Assembly: GCF_001955715.1 (NCBI RefSeq)
Contig: NZ_CP019239.1
Coordinates: 1,860,001 to 1,924,000 of the forward strand
Origin: Rhodoferax saidenbachensis
Lineage (GTDB): Bacteria > Pseudomonadota > Gammaproteobacteria > Burkholderiales > Burkholderiaceae_C
Length of the DNA stretch: 64,000 nt
Direction: 5' to 3'
Of the stretch, positions 1 through 8,177 are shown piece by piece (positions within the stretch are counted from its first letter, which is position 1; each line of letters opens with the position of its first letter). The position numbers and the translations under genes were made by a program. Under the pieces are notes generated by a model. That model did not search any database and was not told the DNA's origin. It worked only from the letters and a program-made list of their open reading frames with translations.

Positions 1-289
1 CGTGGATCAGGCGCGAGAGGATGTCGCGGCCAATCGCGTCGGTGCCCAGAATGTGGGCCCACGAACCGCCGGTTTGCCAGGCGGGCGGTACCAGGAACAC
101 GCTGTTGTCTGTGAGGTCGGGCGCATACGGCGCGATCACGTTGGCAAACGCAGCCATCAGCAGGACGACGACCACGATGACCATACCGGCCACCGCGCCC
201 TTGTTGCCACTGAAGTAGCGCCAGAAATCACGCAGCGGGTGCACGTGGGGTGCGACCGGGGTGGTGTCTATAGAGTGTGTAGCGCTCAT
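1..289 (-). CDS. dppC: Dipeptide/oligopeptide ABC transporter permease, DppC type (partial)
   Basis: The first 96 codons of an inner-membrane permease; the rest lies beyond the left edge. The ATG at 289 overlaps the stop of the upstream permease by 4 nt (ATGA), so the two are translationally coupled. A cytoplasmic N-terminus ends in 'LRDFWRYFSGNKGAVAG', typical of the DppC/OppC family, followed by one hydrophobic helix (about residues 35-55). The 'LGTDAIGRDILSRLIH' stretch near the cut end is the family's 'GTDxxGRDxxSR' motif. Known DppC proteins pair with DppB to form the channel for di- or oligopeptides; the substrate here is not determinable. Confidence 0.93.
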   Translation of the reverse strand, partial: MSATHSIDTTPVAPHVHPLRDFWRYFSGNKGAVAGMVIVVVVLLMAAFANVIAPYAPDLTDNSVFLVPPAWQTGGSWAHILGTDAIGRDILSRLIH

Positions 290-1296
290 TTTTGGTGCCG
301 AATACGGGGATTGATGATGCCGTAGGCCAGGTCGACCAGCAGGTTGACGGCCATGACCATGACGCCCAGCAGCAGCATGCCGCCTTGCAGCACAGGATAG
401 TCGCGTCGGGCGATGGCTTCAATCAGCCATTTGCCGACACCGGGCCAGGAAAAAATGGTTTCGGTCAGGATGGCGCCGGTGAACAACACACCGACCTGCA
501 GGCCGATCACGGTGATCACGGGAATGAGTGCGTTGCGCAAGGCATGTAATGCCACGATGCGCATGGTGGACAGGCCCTTGGCGCGCGCCGTGCGGATGTA
601 GTCTTCGCCCAGTACTTCGAGCATGGCCGAACGTGTCATGCGTGCAATCACGGCCAGCGGATTGGTACCCAGCACGATGGTGGGCAGTATCAGGTGTGAG
701 GCGGCCGACATGAAGGCCCCCTTGTCGCCTGCCAGCAAGGTATCAATCAGCAAAAAGCCGGTGACGGGTTCTATGAAGTACTGCACTGCAATACGCCCGG
801 AAACCGGAGTCAGGTCCAGTTGCACCGAGAACAGCAGGATCAGCAACAACCCCCACCAGAAGATCGGCATCGAATAGCCGGTCAGCGACACGCCCATGAC
901 GCCATGGTCCAGGAACGAGTTGCGTTTGACCGCCGCGATGATGCCCGCCGGAATACCAATGATCAGTGCGAACAGAATGGCGCACACGGCCAGCTCGATC
1001 GTGGCCGGAAACAAGGCCATGAATTCGCTGAGCACCGGTGCCTGGGTGATGATGGATTTACCCAAGTCGCCCTGTAACACCTTGCCGATGTAGATGCCGT
1101 ACTGCACCATGACCGGGCGGTCCAGTCCGTACTCCTTGAGCAGGACAGCATGGCGCGTGGCATCAATGCCCCGTTCACCTGCCAGGGTTTCGATGGGGTC
1201 GCCAGGGACCATGCGAATCAGGAAGAACGCCAGCAGGGTCATGCCGAAGAAAGTCGGAATGATCAGGCTAAGACGCGTAAAGACAAAGCGCAGCAT
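286..1296 (-). CDS. dppB: Dipeptide/oligopeptide ABC transporter permease, DppB type
   Basis: A 336-residue inner-membrane permease, normal length for DppB/OppB. It begins with the family N-terminus (MLRFVFTRLSLIIPTFFGMTLLAFFLIRMVPGDP in outline, with the conserved 'VPGDP'), has about six transmembrane helices, and carries the EAA-type loop around 'EDYIRTARAKGLS', where the ATPase docks. It overlaps the downstream dppC start by 4 nt. Binding protein and ATPases are not in view and probably lie to the left after dppC or elsewhere. Oligopeptide, glutathione or nickel uptake are possible alternatives for this family. Confidence 0.95.
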   Translation of the reverse strand: MLRFVFTRLSLIIPTFFGMTLLAFFLIRMVPGDPIETLAGERGIDATRHAVLLKEYGLDRPVMVQYGIYIGKVLQGDLGKSIITQAPVLSEFMALFPATIELAVCAILFALIIGIPAGIIAAVKRNSFLDHGVMGVSLTGYSMPIFWWGLLLILLFSVQLDLTPVSGRIAVQYFIEPVTGFLLIDTLLAGDKGAFMSAASHLILPTIVLGTNPLAVIARMTRSAMLEVLGEDYIRTARAKGLSTMRIVALHALRNALIPVITVIGLQVGVLFTGAILTETIFSWPGVGKWLIEAIARRDYPVLQGGMLLLGVMVMAVNLLVDLAYGIINPRIRHQK

Positions 1297-1334
1297 GGGT
1301 GGGAAGGTAGGGCAAAAAAGTCGTGGATGTTACC

Positions 1335-1371
1335 AACAAAAAAAGGCCGGGTTGATCCGGCCTTTTTTGTT
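1335..1371. terminator. Bidirectional rho-independent terminator
   Basis: A perfect GC stem (AAAAAGGCCGG, loop GTTGAT, CCGGCCTTTTT) flanked by A-run and T-run on opposite sides. It lies between the 5' end of dppB and the 3' end of the SWIB gene; both read on the minus strand, so it mainly terminates the SWIB gene transcript before dppB. Confidence 0.85.
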
Positions 1372-1388
1372 CGCAACGCTGTTGGCGA

Positions 1389-1835
1389 TTACTTGAGGTG
1401 CTTGCCAATCAGGCCAGCCATCTCAAACATCGACACTTGCATCTTGCCGAAGATTTCCTTCAGCTTGGCATCGGCGTTGATCATGCGCTTGTTGACTGCG
1501 TCTTGCAGCTTGTTCTTCTTGATGTAAGCCCACAGCTTGCTGACCACTTCAGTACGTGGCAGAGGCGTGGAGCCCACGATCGCAGCCAGAGCGGCGCTGG
1601 GAGTCAAAGCCTTCATGAATGCGGCGTTCACAGTGCGCTTCTTGGCAGGAGCCTTCTTGGCGGCTACCTTCTTCGCGGGAGCCTTCTTGGCCACTACCTT
1701 TTTAGCGGGAGCGGCTTTCTTGGCGGGAGCAGCTTTCTTCGCTACTACTTTTTTAGCTGGTGCAGCTTTCTTCGCTGGTGCAGCCTTCTTTGCGGGAGCG
1801 GCTTTTTTTGCAGCCGGTTTTTTTGCAGTTGCCAT
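1389..1835 (-). CDS. Histone H1-like protein with C-terminal SWIB/MDM2 domain
   Basis: A 148-residue protein. The first ~65 residues are a lysine-alanine-proline repeat (KKAAPAKKA, KKVVAKKA units) like the tail of histone H1 and AlgP, expected to bind DNA non-specifically. The last ~80 residues ('FMKALTPSAALAAIVGSTPLPRTEVVSKLWAYIKKNKLQD...' in outline) match a SWIB domain, a fold best known from eukaryotic chromatin remodellers and chlamydial proteins. The ATG at 1835 is chosen because AGAAGGA precedes it. A longer in-frame start exists at 1952 but would add an unrelated extension. A nucleoid-associated role is inferred. Confidence 0.9.
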   Translation of the reverse strand: MATAKKPAAKKAAPAKKAAPAKKAAPAKKVVAKKAAPAKKAAPAKKVVAKKAPAKKVAAKKAPAKKRTVNAAFMKALTPSAALAAIVGSTPLPRTEVVSKLWAYIKKNKLQDAVNKRMINADAKLKEIFGKMQVSMFEMAGLIGKHLK

Positions 1836-2012
1836 GATTGATTGTCCTTCTAGAAGTTGATTAATCACCAGCAGAAAAACTGCTTCTTCGCTGGTAAGGC
1901 GCATGCTACTGGAGAAAAAGCGCCTTTCCAAGCGGGAAATTGCTTTTTTCACTCGGAGATGTTGTTTTTTTCATTGGAGAATAGGTCTATTGAACGAAAA
2001 GGAGCCCCCGAG

Positions 2013-2534
2013 ATGTCCAGTCCCTTCGCCACCTGTGACCTGTGTGATGCCCACAAGAACGACACTTCGGGCGATTTTCGGGTGCTGCCACCCGTGTTCA
2101 AGGACTATGGGCAGGTGCGCAAATTCAGCGGCCCGGTGGTGACGGTGAAGTGTTTTGAGGACAACACGCTGGTCAAGGCGGCGGTGGATTCCCCCGGCAC
2201 GCTGGACATGCCGCAAGGGCCTGTGGGCAAAGTACTGGTGGTGGACGGCGGTGCTTCATTGCGCCGTGCGCTGCTGGGCGGCAACCTGGGCGCTGCGGCC
2301 GCACGCAACGGCTGGGCCGGCGTGGTGATCGATGGTTGTGTGCGCGATACCGCCGAGTTGGCGGGCCACGCCGTGGGTGTCCGTGCCTTGGCTGCCATGC
2401 CACTGCCCACCGAGAAGCGCAACGAGGGTCAGTCCGAGGTGGCTGTGCAGATCCAGGGCGTGTGGGTCCGCCCCGGCGATTGGCTGTATGCCGATGAAGA
2501 CGGCATCGTGGTCAGCGCTAAGCCGCTGGTGTAG
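2013..2534 (+). CDS. rraA: RraA family protein (RNase E regulator-like / HMG aldolase-like)
   Basis: 173 residues, close to E. coli RraA (161). It has 'ITVKCFEDN'-like text (VVTVKCFEDN, residues 42-51), 'VLVVDGGASLRRALLGGNLG' near 75-94, and the Arg-Asp pair (R111-D112) of the family. RraA binds and inhibits RNase E, but beta-proteobacterial members often keep the metal-dependent 4-hydroxy-4-methyl-2-oxoglutarate/oxaloacetate lyase signature, so either role is possible. The ATG at 2013 is preceded by AAAAGGAG; an upstream in-frame ATG at 1857 would give a low-complexity extension and is rejected. Confidence 0.88.
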   Translation: MSSPFATCDLCDAHKNDTSGDFRVLPPVFKDYGQVRKFSGPVVTVKCFEDNTLVKAAVDSPGTLDMPQGPVGKVLVVDGGASLRRALLGGNLGAAAARNGWAGVVIDGCVRDTAELAGHAVGVRALAAMPLPTEKRNEGQSEVAVQIQGVWVRPGDWLYADEDGIVVSAKPLV

Positions 2535-2547
2535 TGATGTGAAAGTT

Positions 2548-2623
2548 GCCGCGGGCCGCCCCAAGGCAAATTGGCCCCCTCGGGGAGGGGGCAGCGACTA
2601 CACGGAGTGAGGGAGCGTGGGGG
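2548..2623 (+). repeat. Dispersed intergenic repeat, family A, copy 1
   Basis: A GC-rich stretch (CGGGCCGCCCCAAGGCAAAT...GCCCCCTCGGGGAGGGGGCAGCG...GAGCGTGGGGGCT) containing an inner hairpin (CCCCCTC/GAGGGGG). A second copy lies in opposite orientation at 51233-51309. It fills the gap between the convergent rraA and exporter genes, and may end transcription from both sides. Its last ~26 nt overlap the 3' end of the exporter gene. Confidence 0.8.
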
Positions 2624-3569
2624 CTGCTCTATTGGGCAGAGTGGCCAGCACCACACCCAAGAGGGCGATGGCGAAGGCCAGCAACTGCATGCCACCCAAA
2701 GGTTCGCCCAGCACCAACACGCCGACCAGCGCGGCCGAGATGGGCAACATCACGGTGAACACACCGGCACGCGCAGCAGGTACGGTTTTCAGGCCGGTCA
2801 TCCACAACCAGACCGTCCAGACGCTGGCCGCCAGTGCGTAGAACACCAGCAGCACCCAGGAGCCCACGTGCACTGCGGCAAAGTCAAAACGCCAAGCCAC
2901 CCACAGCCCCATGGGGGTCATGAGTGCAAAGCCCCACAGGTTGATCAGCGCAGTGATGCGTTTGGGTGACAGGGCGCCGGTGAGCTTCTTGCCGATCACG
3001 GCGTAGGCCGCCTCACACAGTACAGCGCCGAACACCAGCAGATTACCCAGCAGCGCCTTGTTATGTGCCAAATCGGCCTCCAGCCCTTGTCCGGATTGCG
3101 CAGGCAGCTCTTGTTTTGATAGCGCCAGCAGGCCAATACCCAGCGCACTACAGGCCACCGCCGCCCAAATGCGCAGGCCAATGCGTTCGCGCAGAAAGGC
3201 CCAGCTCATCAACGCCACGACGGCAGGAATGCTCGCCATGATCACTCCGGCTGACACCGCGCTGGTCATGCTCACGCCAAACAGCATGCAGATGGAGAAC
3301 AGGAAGTTGCCCAACAGCGACTCCAGAAACACCCAGCCTTTGGTCGCCCGTGTCATGGGGACTTCCTCTTCCGGACGCTTGAGCCAGTGCAGCATGGCCA
3401 GACCGCCTATGCCAAAACGCAGCCAGGCCAGAAGAAACACCGGTAGCGCCGCGACCAGCGGTTTGGACAGGGCGACGTAGCTGCCCACCAGGGACATGCT
3501 CAGAGCCAGAAAGAAGTAGGCGATCCAGCGCGGAGGATGGACGGAGGCAGCAGCGTGCGATGGGAGCAT
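2598..3569 (-). CDS. DMT superfamily transporter, EamA type
   Basis: A 323-residue integral membrane protein with about ten transmembrane helices in two EamA repeats, each ending in the pattern 'P...AL..W..L.E' (SIPAVVALMSWAFLRE; LPISAALVGVLVLGE). Such proteins export amino acids or other small metabolites; the substrate is unknown. ATG at 3569 is preferred; a TTG at 3596 would add nine residues. Residues encoded at about 3061-3126 derive from a dispersed repeat (LALSKQELPAQSGQGLEAD), lying in the loop between the two halves, so the insertion is tolerated in a non-structural loop. Confidence 0.85.
   Translation of the reverse strand: MLPSHAAASVHPPRWIAYFFLALSMSLVGSYVALSKPLVAALPVFLLAWLRFGIGGLAMLHWLKRPEEEVPMTRATKGWVFLESLLGNFLFSICMLFGVSMTSAVSAGVIMASIPAVVALMSWAFLRERIGLRIWAAVACSALGIGLLALSKQELPAQSGQGLEADLAHNKALLGNLLVFGAVLCEAAYAVIGKKLTGALSPKRITALINLWGFALMTPMGLWVAWRFDFAAVHVGSWVLLVFYALAASVWTVWLWMTGLKTVPAARAGVFTVMLPISAALVGVLVLGEPLGGMQLLAFAIALLGVVLATLPNRAAPTLPHSV
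3061..3126 (-). repeat. Dispersed repeat family B inside the EamA gene
   Basis: On the minus strand this reads GCTATCAAAACAAGAGCTGC, then CTGCGCAATCC and CAAGGGCTGGAGGCCGATTT: the same order of blocks (GCTATCAAAA, GAGCTGC-TTGCGCA, CAAGGGCTAGAG) as the intergenic copies at 18940 and 34790. Here it is translated in frame as part of an inter-domain loop. Confidence 0.7.
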
Positions 3570-3690
3570 GAAGGACGGGGCGGGTTGCGAAAACAAAAGA
3601 AGCGAGCCTACACCATGCTTTTGCAGCCAAGTGGCCCCAGCCGCGGCGGGAGAATGCGGTACCGTCCCGGATTCCTATTGAAAGAGTGCC

Positions 3691-4611
3691 ATGGCCATCG
3701 GTGAATTTGCATACGCGAACAACAGCAACCGCTTCCTTGCATGCCCTGCGCTGCAGGACCAGCCCTACGCCCTGATGGGTGTCCCGTTTGACGGCGCGGT
3801 GACCAACCGGCCCGGCGCACGTTTTGGTCCGCAGGAAATCCGTCGCGCCTCGCTGATGCTGTGCGACGGCCTGCACCCGGTGTTCCAGGTCACGCCGCTC
3901 GGTAGTTTGGGCGACGCGGCCGACATGCGCCTGCCCAACGCGTCGCCGTTGACCACCGTGCGCGCCGAGATTGAGCGCCAGGCAACGGCCCTGATGGCGG
4001 CGCACCACTGCGTCTTCATCGGTGGCGACCATTCGGTAACGCTGCCTTTGTTGCGCGCTGCCAAGGCCCGCTATGGTGAACTCGCGCTGATTCACTTTGA
4101 CGCGCACTGCGATACCTGGGGAGACCATTTCGGCGAGCCCTCGGGCCACGGCACCTGGACGTATGAGGCGATTCAGGAGGGCCTGGTGAGCCGCCAGCAC
4201 ACGGTGCAGATCGGCTTGCGCTCCAGCGGTACGCGCGAAGCCCGCGAGTATGTGAAAGACCAGGGCGGCCTGATCTACACCGCACGTGATTTGCGTGGCA
4301 AGGATGGTGCCGGGCTGTACGCCATGGTGACGGAGATCAAGGCACGTCTGGGCAACCGGCCCTGTTACCTCACGCTGGATATTGACTGCCTGGACCCGGC
4401 CTTTGCACCTGGCACCGGAACGCCTGAGCCCGGTGGCATGAGCAGCTCTCAGGTGCTGACCTTCCTCGAAGAGCTCGCACCGCTGAACTTCATCGGCATG
4501 GACTGTGTGGAAGTGGCGCCCGCCTACGACCACGCCGAACTGACCAGTAACGCCGCAGCCACCTTCGTCTGGACCTACCTGTGCGGCCAGATCGCCAAGG
4601 CTGCTGCTTGA
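3691..4611 (+). CDS. speB: Agmatinase / ureohydrolase
   Basis: A 306-residue arginase-family enzyme that would hydrolyse agmatine to putrescine and urea in the cytoplasm. All manganese-site motifs are present: GGDHS (111-115), DAHCD (137-141), GHGTW (152-156), DIDCLD (230-235) and GTGTPEPGG (241-249). It sits 12 nt upstream of the putrescine-oxidising gene, consistent with feeding putrescine into the catabolic genes that follow. Guanidinobutyrase is the main alternative, since family members share these motifs; that product would be GABA, which also fits this locus. Confidence 0.9.
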   Translation: MAIGEFAYANNSNRFLACPALQDQPYALMGVPFDGAVTNRPGARFGPQEIRRASLMLCDGLHPVFQVTPLGSLGDAADMRLPNASPLTTVRAEIERQATALMAAHHCVFIGGDHSVTLPLLRAAKARYGELALIHFDAHCDTWGDHFGEPSGHGTWTYEAIQEGLVSRQHTVQIGLRSSGTREAREYVKDQGGLIYTARDLRGKDGAGLYAMVTEIKARLGNRPCYLTLDIDCLDPAFAPGTGTPEPGGMSSSQVLTFLEELAPLNFIGMDCVEVAPAYDHAELTSNAAATFVWTYLCGQIAKAAA

Positions 4612-4623
4612 ACGGGGCACACC

Positions 4624-5925
4624 ATGTTGCTTGACTCCGATACCCAGCTCAACCAGAAGAGTTATTACGAAGCCAGCGTAGAGCGCGAACCCGCCTTGCC
4701 GCCTTTGCAAGGCGAGGTAAGTGCGGACGTGCTGGTGGTGGGTGCAGGCTTTGCCGGTCTGTCTTCCGCGATCGAGCTAGCGCAGCGCGGCTACAAGGTG
4801 GTGGTGCTGGAGGCCGACCGCATCTGCAGCGGCGCCTCGGGGCGCAACGGCGGCCAGGCCATCGTGGGGTACGCCAGCGGGCAGGAACCGTTCGAACAGC
4901 AACTGGGCGCAGCGCGTGCACGCCAGGCCTGGGACATGTCGATCGAGGCGCTGGACCTGATTGACGAACGCATTGCGAAATTCGGAATTGAGTGCGACCA
5001 GGTCAAGGGCTACCTGTATGTGGCTGACTCAGCACGCAAGGCGCGAGCGCTGGAGGCCGACATGCGTGCCACCGAACGCGACTATGGTTTTGCCACCGAG
5101 TTCGCCACCGGTGCGGACGTGCAGCGCCATATCCAAAGTCCGATGTACTGCGCGTCTGCCTACGAGAATCGCTCCGGCCATCTGCATCCGCTGAAGTACG
5201 GCCTGGGTCTGGCGCGTGCGGCGCGCAGTCTGGGTGTGCAGATTTTTGAGCGTTCACCTGTGGTGGATTTACGCAGAGGCACGCGGCTGACTGCGGTCAC
5301 TGGCAAGGGCTCTATCACGGCACAGTTTGGTGTGCTGGCGGGCAATTGCACGTTGGGCGAATATGGCCCTCGCGTGGCGCCTGACATTGCGCCGCGCATC
5401 ATGCCAGTGGGGACCTACATCATTGGCACAGCCCCCATCGCACCTGAGTTGCAGGCAAGGTTGATCCCCAGCAATGCCGCGGTGTGCGACAACAATTTCA
5501 TCCTCGACTATTTCCGCTTCAGTGCTGATCACCGCATGCTGTTTGGTGGACGGGTGAGCTACTCCACACGCACTCCCGCCCAGTTGCAAGCGATCATGGC
5601 CAAGCGCATGGCGCAGGTGTTTCCGGCCTTGAAGGATGTGCCTATCGATTTCGTCTGGGGCGGTTTTGTGGATATCAGCATGAACCGGGCGCCGGACTTT
5701 GGGCGGCTGGGGGACAACCTGTATTACTTGCAGGGGTTCAGTGGTCATGGACTGGCGCTGACAGGGCTTGCGGGGCAGATGGTGGCGCAGGCGGTGGCTG
5801 GGCAGGCGGAACGGTTTGATGTGTTTGCTCAATTGAAACACCGCAAGTTTCCGGGAGGTGCGTTGTTGCGTACGCCCAGTCTGGTCTTGGGAATGGTTTA
5901 TCACGCATTGCGAGATAGGTTGTAA
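4624..5925 (+). CDS. puuB: Gamma-glutamylputrescine oxidase-type FAD oxidoreductase
   Basis: 433 residues, DAO family. The N-terminal Rossmann motif VVGAGFAGLSSAIELAQRG (GAGFAG at 40-45) ends with the ribose-binding Glu of 'VVVLEAD'. 'SGRNGGQAIVGYASGQE' and the C-terminal 'MNRAPDFGRLGDNLYYLQGFSGHG' are typical of PuuB. In the Puu pathway it oxidises gamma-glutamylputrescine to gamma-glutamyl-gamma-aminobutyraldehyde with release of ammonia and hydrogen peroxide. Its neighbours (puuD, puuA across the MocR gene) supply the rest. It follows speB by 12 nt and is probably cotranscribed. Confidence 0.9.
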   Translation: MLLDSDTQLNQKSYYEASVEREPALPPLQGEVSADVLVVGAGFAGLSSAIELAQRGYKVVVLEADRICSGASGRNGGQAIVGYASGQEPFEQQLGAARARQAWDMSIEALDLIDERIAKFGIECDQVKGYLYVADSARKARALEADMRATERDYGFATEFATGADVQRHIQSPMYCASAYENRSGHLHPLKYGLGLARAARSLGVQIFERSPVVDLRRGTRLTAVTGKGSITAQFGVLAGNCTLGEYGPRVAPDIAPRIMPVGTYIIGTAPIAPELQARLIPSNAAVCDNNFILDYFRFSADHRMLFGGRVSYSTRTPAQLQAIMAKRMAQVFPALKDVPIDFVWGGFVDISMNRAPDFGRLGDNLYYLQGFSGHGLALTGLAGQMVAQAVAGQAERFDVFAQLKHRKFPGGALLRTPSLVLGMVYHALRDRL

Positions 5926-6003
5926 GTCTCTCGGGCTCTGTTTCTTCCTGGTGATGCTGTTGGTTTTTTTTGCGTGTCGGGATGTGCGCCCGACAGCGCA
6001 GTA

Positions 6004-6031
6004 ACTTTCTTTTGCTTCGCCAAAAGAAAGT
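6004..6031 (+). terminator. Hairpin at 3' side of puuB
   Basis: Arms ACTTTCTTTTG (6004-6014) and CAAAAGAAAGT (6021-6031) are perfectly complementary, with a CTTCGC loop. There is no long T-run, so termination strength is uncertain; it may instead protect the 3' end of the speB-puuB mRNA. Confidence 0.5.
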
Positions 6032-6475
6032 CACCAAAGAAAAGGCGACCCTACTGTCTGCGACCCCTGCGCTTCGCTCCGGGGCAACCTGCGGTGCTCG
6101 GGTTCAGTGGGGTCTGGCTCGAACTCGGCTATCGCCTCAAACAATCGCCAGCCCTGATCCACTGAACCCTGCGCTCCTCGGCGCAGCCAGAAGGGATTGG
6201 GGGAATACAGGCCATCGCTGCGCTCGGCTAAGAGAGATGAATACCCGTCCGCGCGCAGCGCGGACGAAGTTCGGTATTTGGTACCCGGGTGTTTGGTCTT
6301 CGGCTACTTGGTTTGCGCCGTAATGAGGAGGCGAGTAGCGCAGGTTTGGGCGGATCAGGGCTGGCGATTGTTTGAGCCGAAGGCGAGTTCGAGCCAGACC
6401 CCGCCCAAACCGAGCAACGCAGCGTGCCCGTAGCGAAGCGAAGGGCCGACGAATCCGGCTCGCCTTCTTTTGCTT

Positions 6476-6501
6476 ACTTTTCTTGGCGAAGCAAGAAAAG
6501 T
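6476..6501 (-). terminator. Hairpin at 3' side of the MocR gene
   Basis: Arms ACTTTTCTTG (6476-6485) and CAAGAAAAGT (6492-6501) form a perfect 10-bp stem. It is the mirror counterpart of the hairpin at 6004-6031 and lies 72 nt after the MocR stop codon. Confidence 0.5.
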
Positions 6502-6572
6502 GAGGCGGCCGCCGGGCCGAAACCCGGCCTGCCAAAAAGACAAATCATCTAGCCGGAGCAAAACAAAAAAAC

Positions 6573-8045
6573 TTACCGCCCCTTCCGCAACTCCGCCCTC
6601 AACATCTTCGCCAACACCGGCCCATGCCGCTTGATCTCTTCCAGCGGCGCATACCCATAACCAATCACCAGCCCTTTGGCATCACGCCGGTGCAAGCAAT
6701 ACGCGGACAGCGCTCGCACCACCAATCCCGCCGTTCCCAGGCGCTGCGCTAGCGCCTTGTCGTCAAACGTGTTGGGCAAGCGCAAACACAAATGCAGGCC
6801 CTGTTCCGCTCCGGTGATCTGCGCCTGTTCACCGAGGCACGGTTGCAGCGCCTCCAGCAGACAGCGCCTGCGCTCGGCATAACTCTGCCGGGCCCGGCGC
6901 AAAGCGCTCGCGAAATGTCCCAGTTCAATAAACTCCGCCAGCGCCGCCTGCAGGGGCATTTGGCCAGGGCGGTTCAGGTCGTAATGCGCTTGTTTGAACG
7001 CCGCGACCAGACGCTTGGGCACCACCAGATAACCCAGCTTCAGGCCGGGGTACAAGACCTTGGAAAACGAGCCCATGTAGAGCACCCGTTCGTCCTGGTC
7101 CAGACCGGCGAGTGAAGAGATCGGTGGGCCGCTGAAGCGGAATTCGCTGTCGTAGTCGTCCTCCAGTACCCAAGCCTTGTGCGTGCGTGCGATGGACAGT
7201 ATTTGTTGTCGCCGTGCCAGCGACATGACGGCACCTGTGGGGTACTGGTGTGAGGGGGTGGTGTAGATCACCCTAGGTGGTTTTTTCTCGTCCGCCGGCG
7301 TGGGGGCAATGCCGTGTTGGTCTACGCTTACCGGGTGCAGCTGCAGGCCCGTCGCCATGAAGGCCTTGACTGCGCCCCAGTAGGCCGGGTCTTCCAGCCA
7401 CACGGTATCGCCATGGTCGGCTAGCAACTGGGTGCAGAGCTCCAGTGACTGCTGGGTGCCGCTGGTGATGATGACCTGGTCCACCTCCACCGGCACGCTG
7501 CGGAACACACGCAGGTAGTCCGCCACGGCGCGGCGCAAGGGCGTGTGGCCGCCGGACGAGCTGTAGTCCAGCATCTCGGGGTAGGTCATGCGCCAGTGTT
7601 TGTTTTGCAGGCGCTGCCACAGGGCCACGGGAAAGGCGCTGAAGTCCGCAATGCCGGGGGTGAATGGCTGTATCTCCAGTTCGGTGGCGCAAAAGGTGCT
7701 CGACAGTGCGGTGCCCCGTTTCGACAAGCCGGTGAGCTGGCGTGGCGTGTGGTGGGTGCGTACGCGTGGGCGGGCTTTGGGCACGTTGTCATTGACATAG
7801 GTGCCACTGCCCACGCGGCTGCTCATGTAACCCTCCACACACAGCTGGTTCAGTGCGGCCACCACGGTGTTGCGTGACAGGTTCAGGTCCTGGGTCAATT
7901 CGCGGCTGGAGGGAAGGCGGTCGCCTGCTGCCAGCTTGCCATCCAGAATGGCGCGGCGCAGGGCTTCGTATAACTGCCGATGCAGCGGCATGTTGTCTTG
8001 CTGGTGCAGACGCACCATCTCGGTCAGCAGAAGTTCTGAAAGCAT
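6573..8045 (-). CDS. MocR/GabR-type transcriptional regulator (GntR wHTH + aminotransferase fold)
   Basis: 490 residues. An N-terminal GntR winged helix (about 18-84; 'PLHRQLYEALRRAILDGKLA', 'LPSSRELTQDLNLSRNTV', 'GYMSSRVGSGTYV') is joined to a fold-type I aminotransferase domain with the PLP-binding 'MGSFSKVLYPGLKLGYLV'. Such proteins sense PLP, GABA or polyamine derivatives. Lying between puuB and the divergent puuD-puuA genes, it most likely controls putrescine use; that is inference from position. ATG at 8045 is preferred to an upstream start at 8105 because family proteins begin shortly before the winged helix. Confidence 0.9.
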   Translation of the reverse strand: MLSELLLTEMVRLHQQDNMPLHRQLYEALRRAILDGKLAAGDRLPSSRELTQDLNLSRNTVVAALNQLCVEGYMSSRVGSGTYVNDNVPKARPRVRTHHTPRQLTGLSKRGTALSSTFCATELEIQPFTPGIADFSAFPVALWQRLQNKHWRMTYPEMLDYSSSGGHTPLRRAVADYLRVFRSVPVEVDQVIITSGTQQSLELCTQLLADHGDTVWLEDPAYWGAVKAFMATGLQLHPVSVDQHGIAPTPADEKKPPRVIYTTPSHQYPTGAVMSLARRQQILSIARTHKAWVLEDDYDSEFRFSGPPISSLAGLDQDERVLYMGSFSKVLYPGLKLGYLVVPKRLVAAFKQAHYDLNRPGQMPLQAALAEFIELGHFASALRRARQSYAERRRCLLEALQPCLGEQAQITGAEQGLHLCLRLPNTFDDKALAQRLGTAGLVVRALSAYCLHRRDAKGLVIGYGYAPLEEIKRHGPVLAKMLRAELRKGR

Positions 8046-8177
8046 AAATGTCCGGAATTTCAGAGGGGTGATGCACGAATACAAGCGAGGTGCAACTGGC
8101 ACCATACACTTGGAACAAATGGCTCCTCTGTCAATCCAATTCTGCCTGACAATGCTTCAAAGAATACGGAGATTCCC
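8046..8177. promoter_or_regulatory. Divergent control region between MocR gene and puuD
   Basis: 132 nt separate the divergent starts. I see an inverted repeat GGTGC-N5-GCACC (8089-8103) and a loose direct repeat (CTGGCACC at 8096, TTGGAACA at 8110, 14 nt apart). Adjacent repeats in such gaps are the usual binding layout for MocR regulators, but these are imperfect. No convincing -35/-10 pair could be assigned. Confidence 0.4.

Larger units (their letters stand above)
5995..6540. repeat. Composite inverted repeat (family C) filling a 647-nt gene-free gap
   Basis: No gene is visible between 5926 and 6572. Two ~200-bp arms (about 5995-6190 forward and 6330-6540 reversed) share GGGGTCTGGCTCGAACTCG, CTCAAACAATCGCCAGCCC and a hairpin with CTTCGC loop. 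The centre (6190-6330) has further small palindromes (CCGCGCGCAGCGCGG). The arms face the 3' ends of the convergent puuB and MocR genes. Confidence 0.8.

Noticed and set aside
1640..1830. Short tandem DNA repeats resembling an array
   Set aside because: They encode the KKAAPA repeats of the histone-like protein; units are irregular and there are no spacers, so this is not CRISPR.
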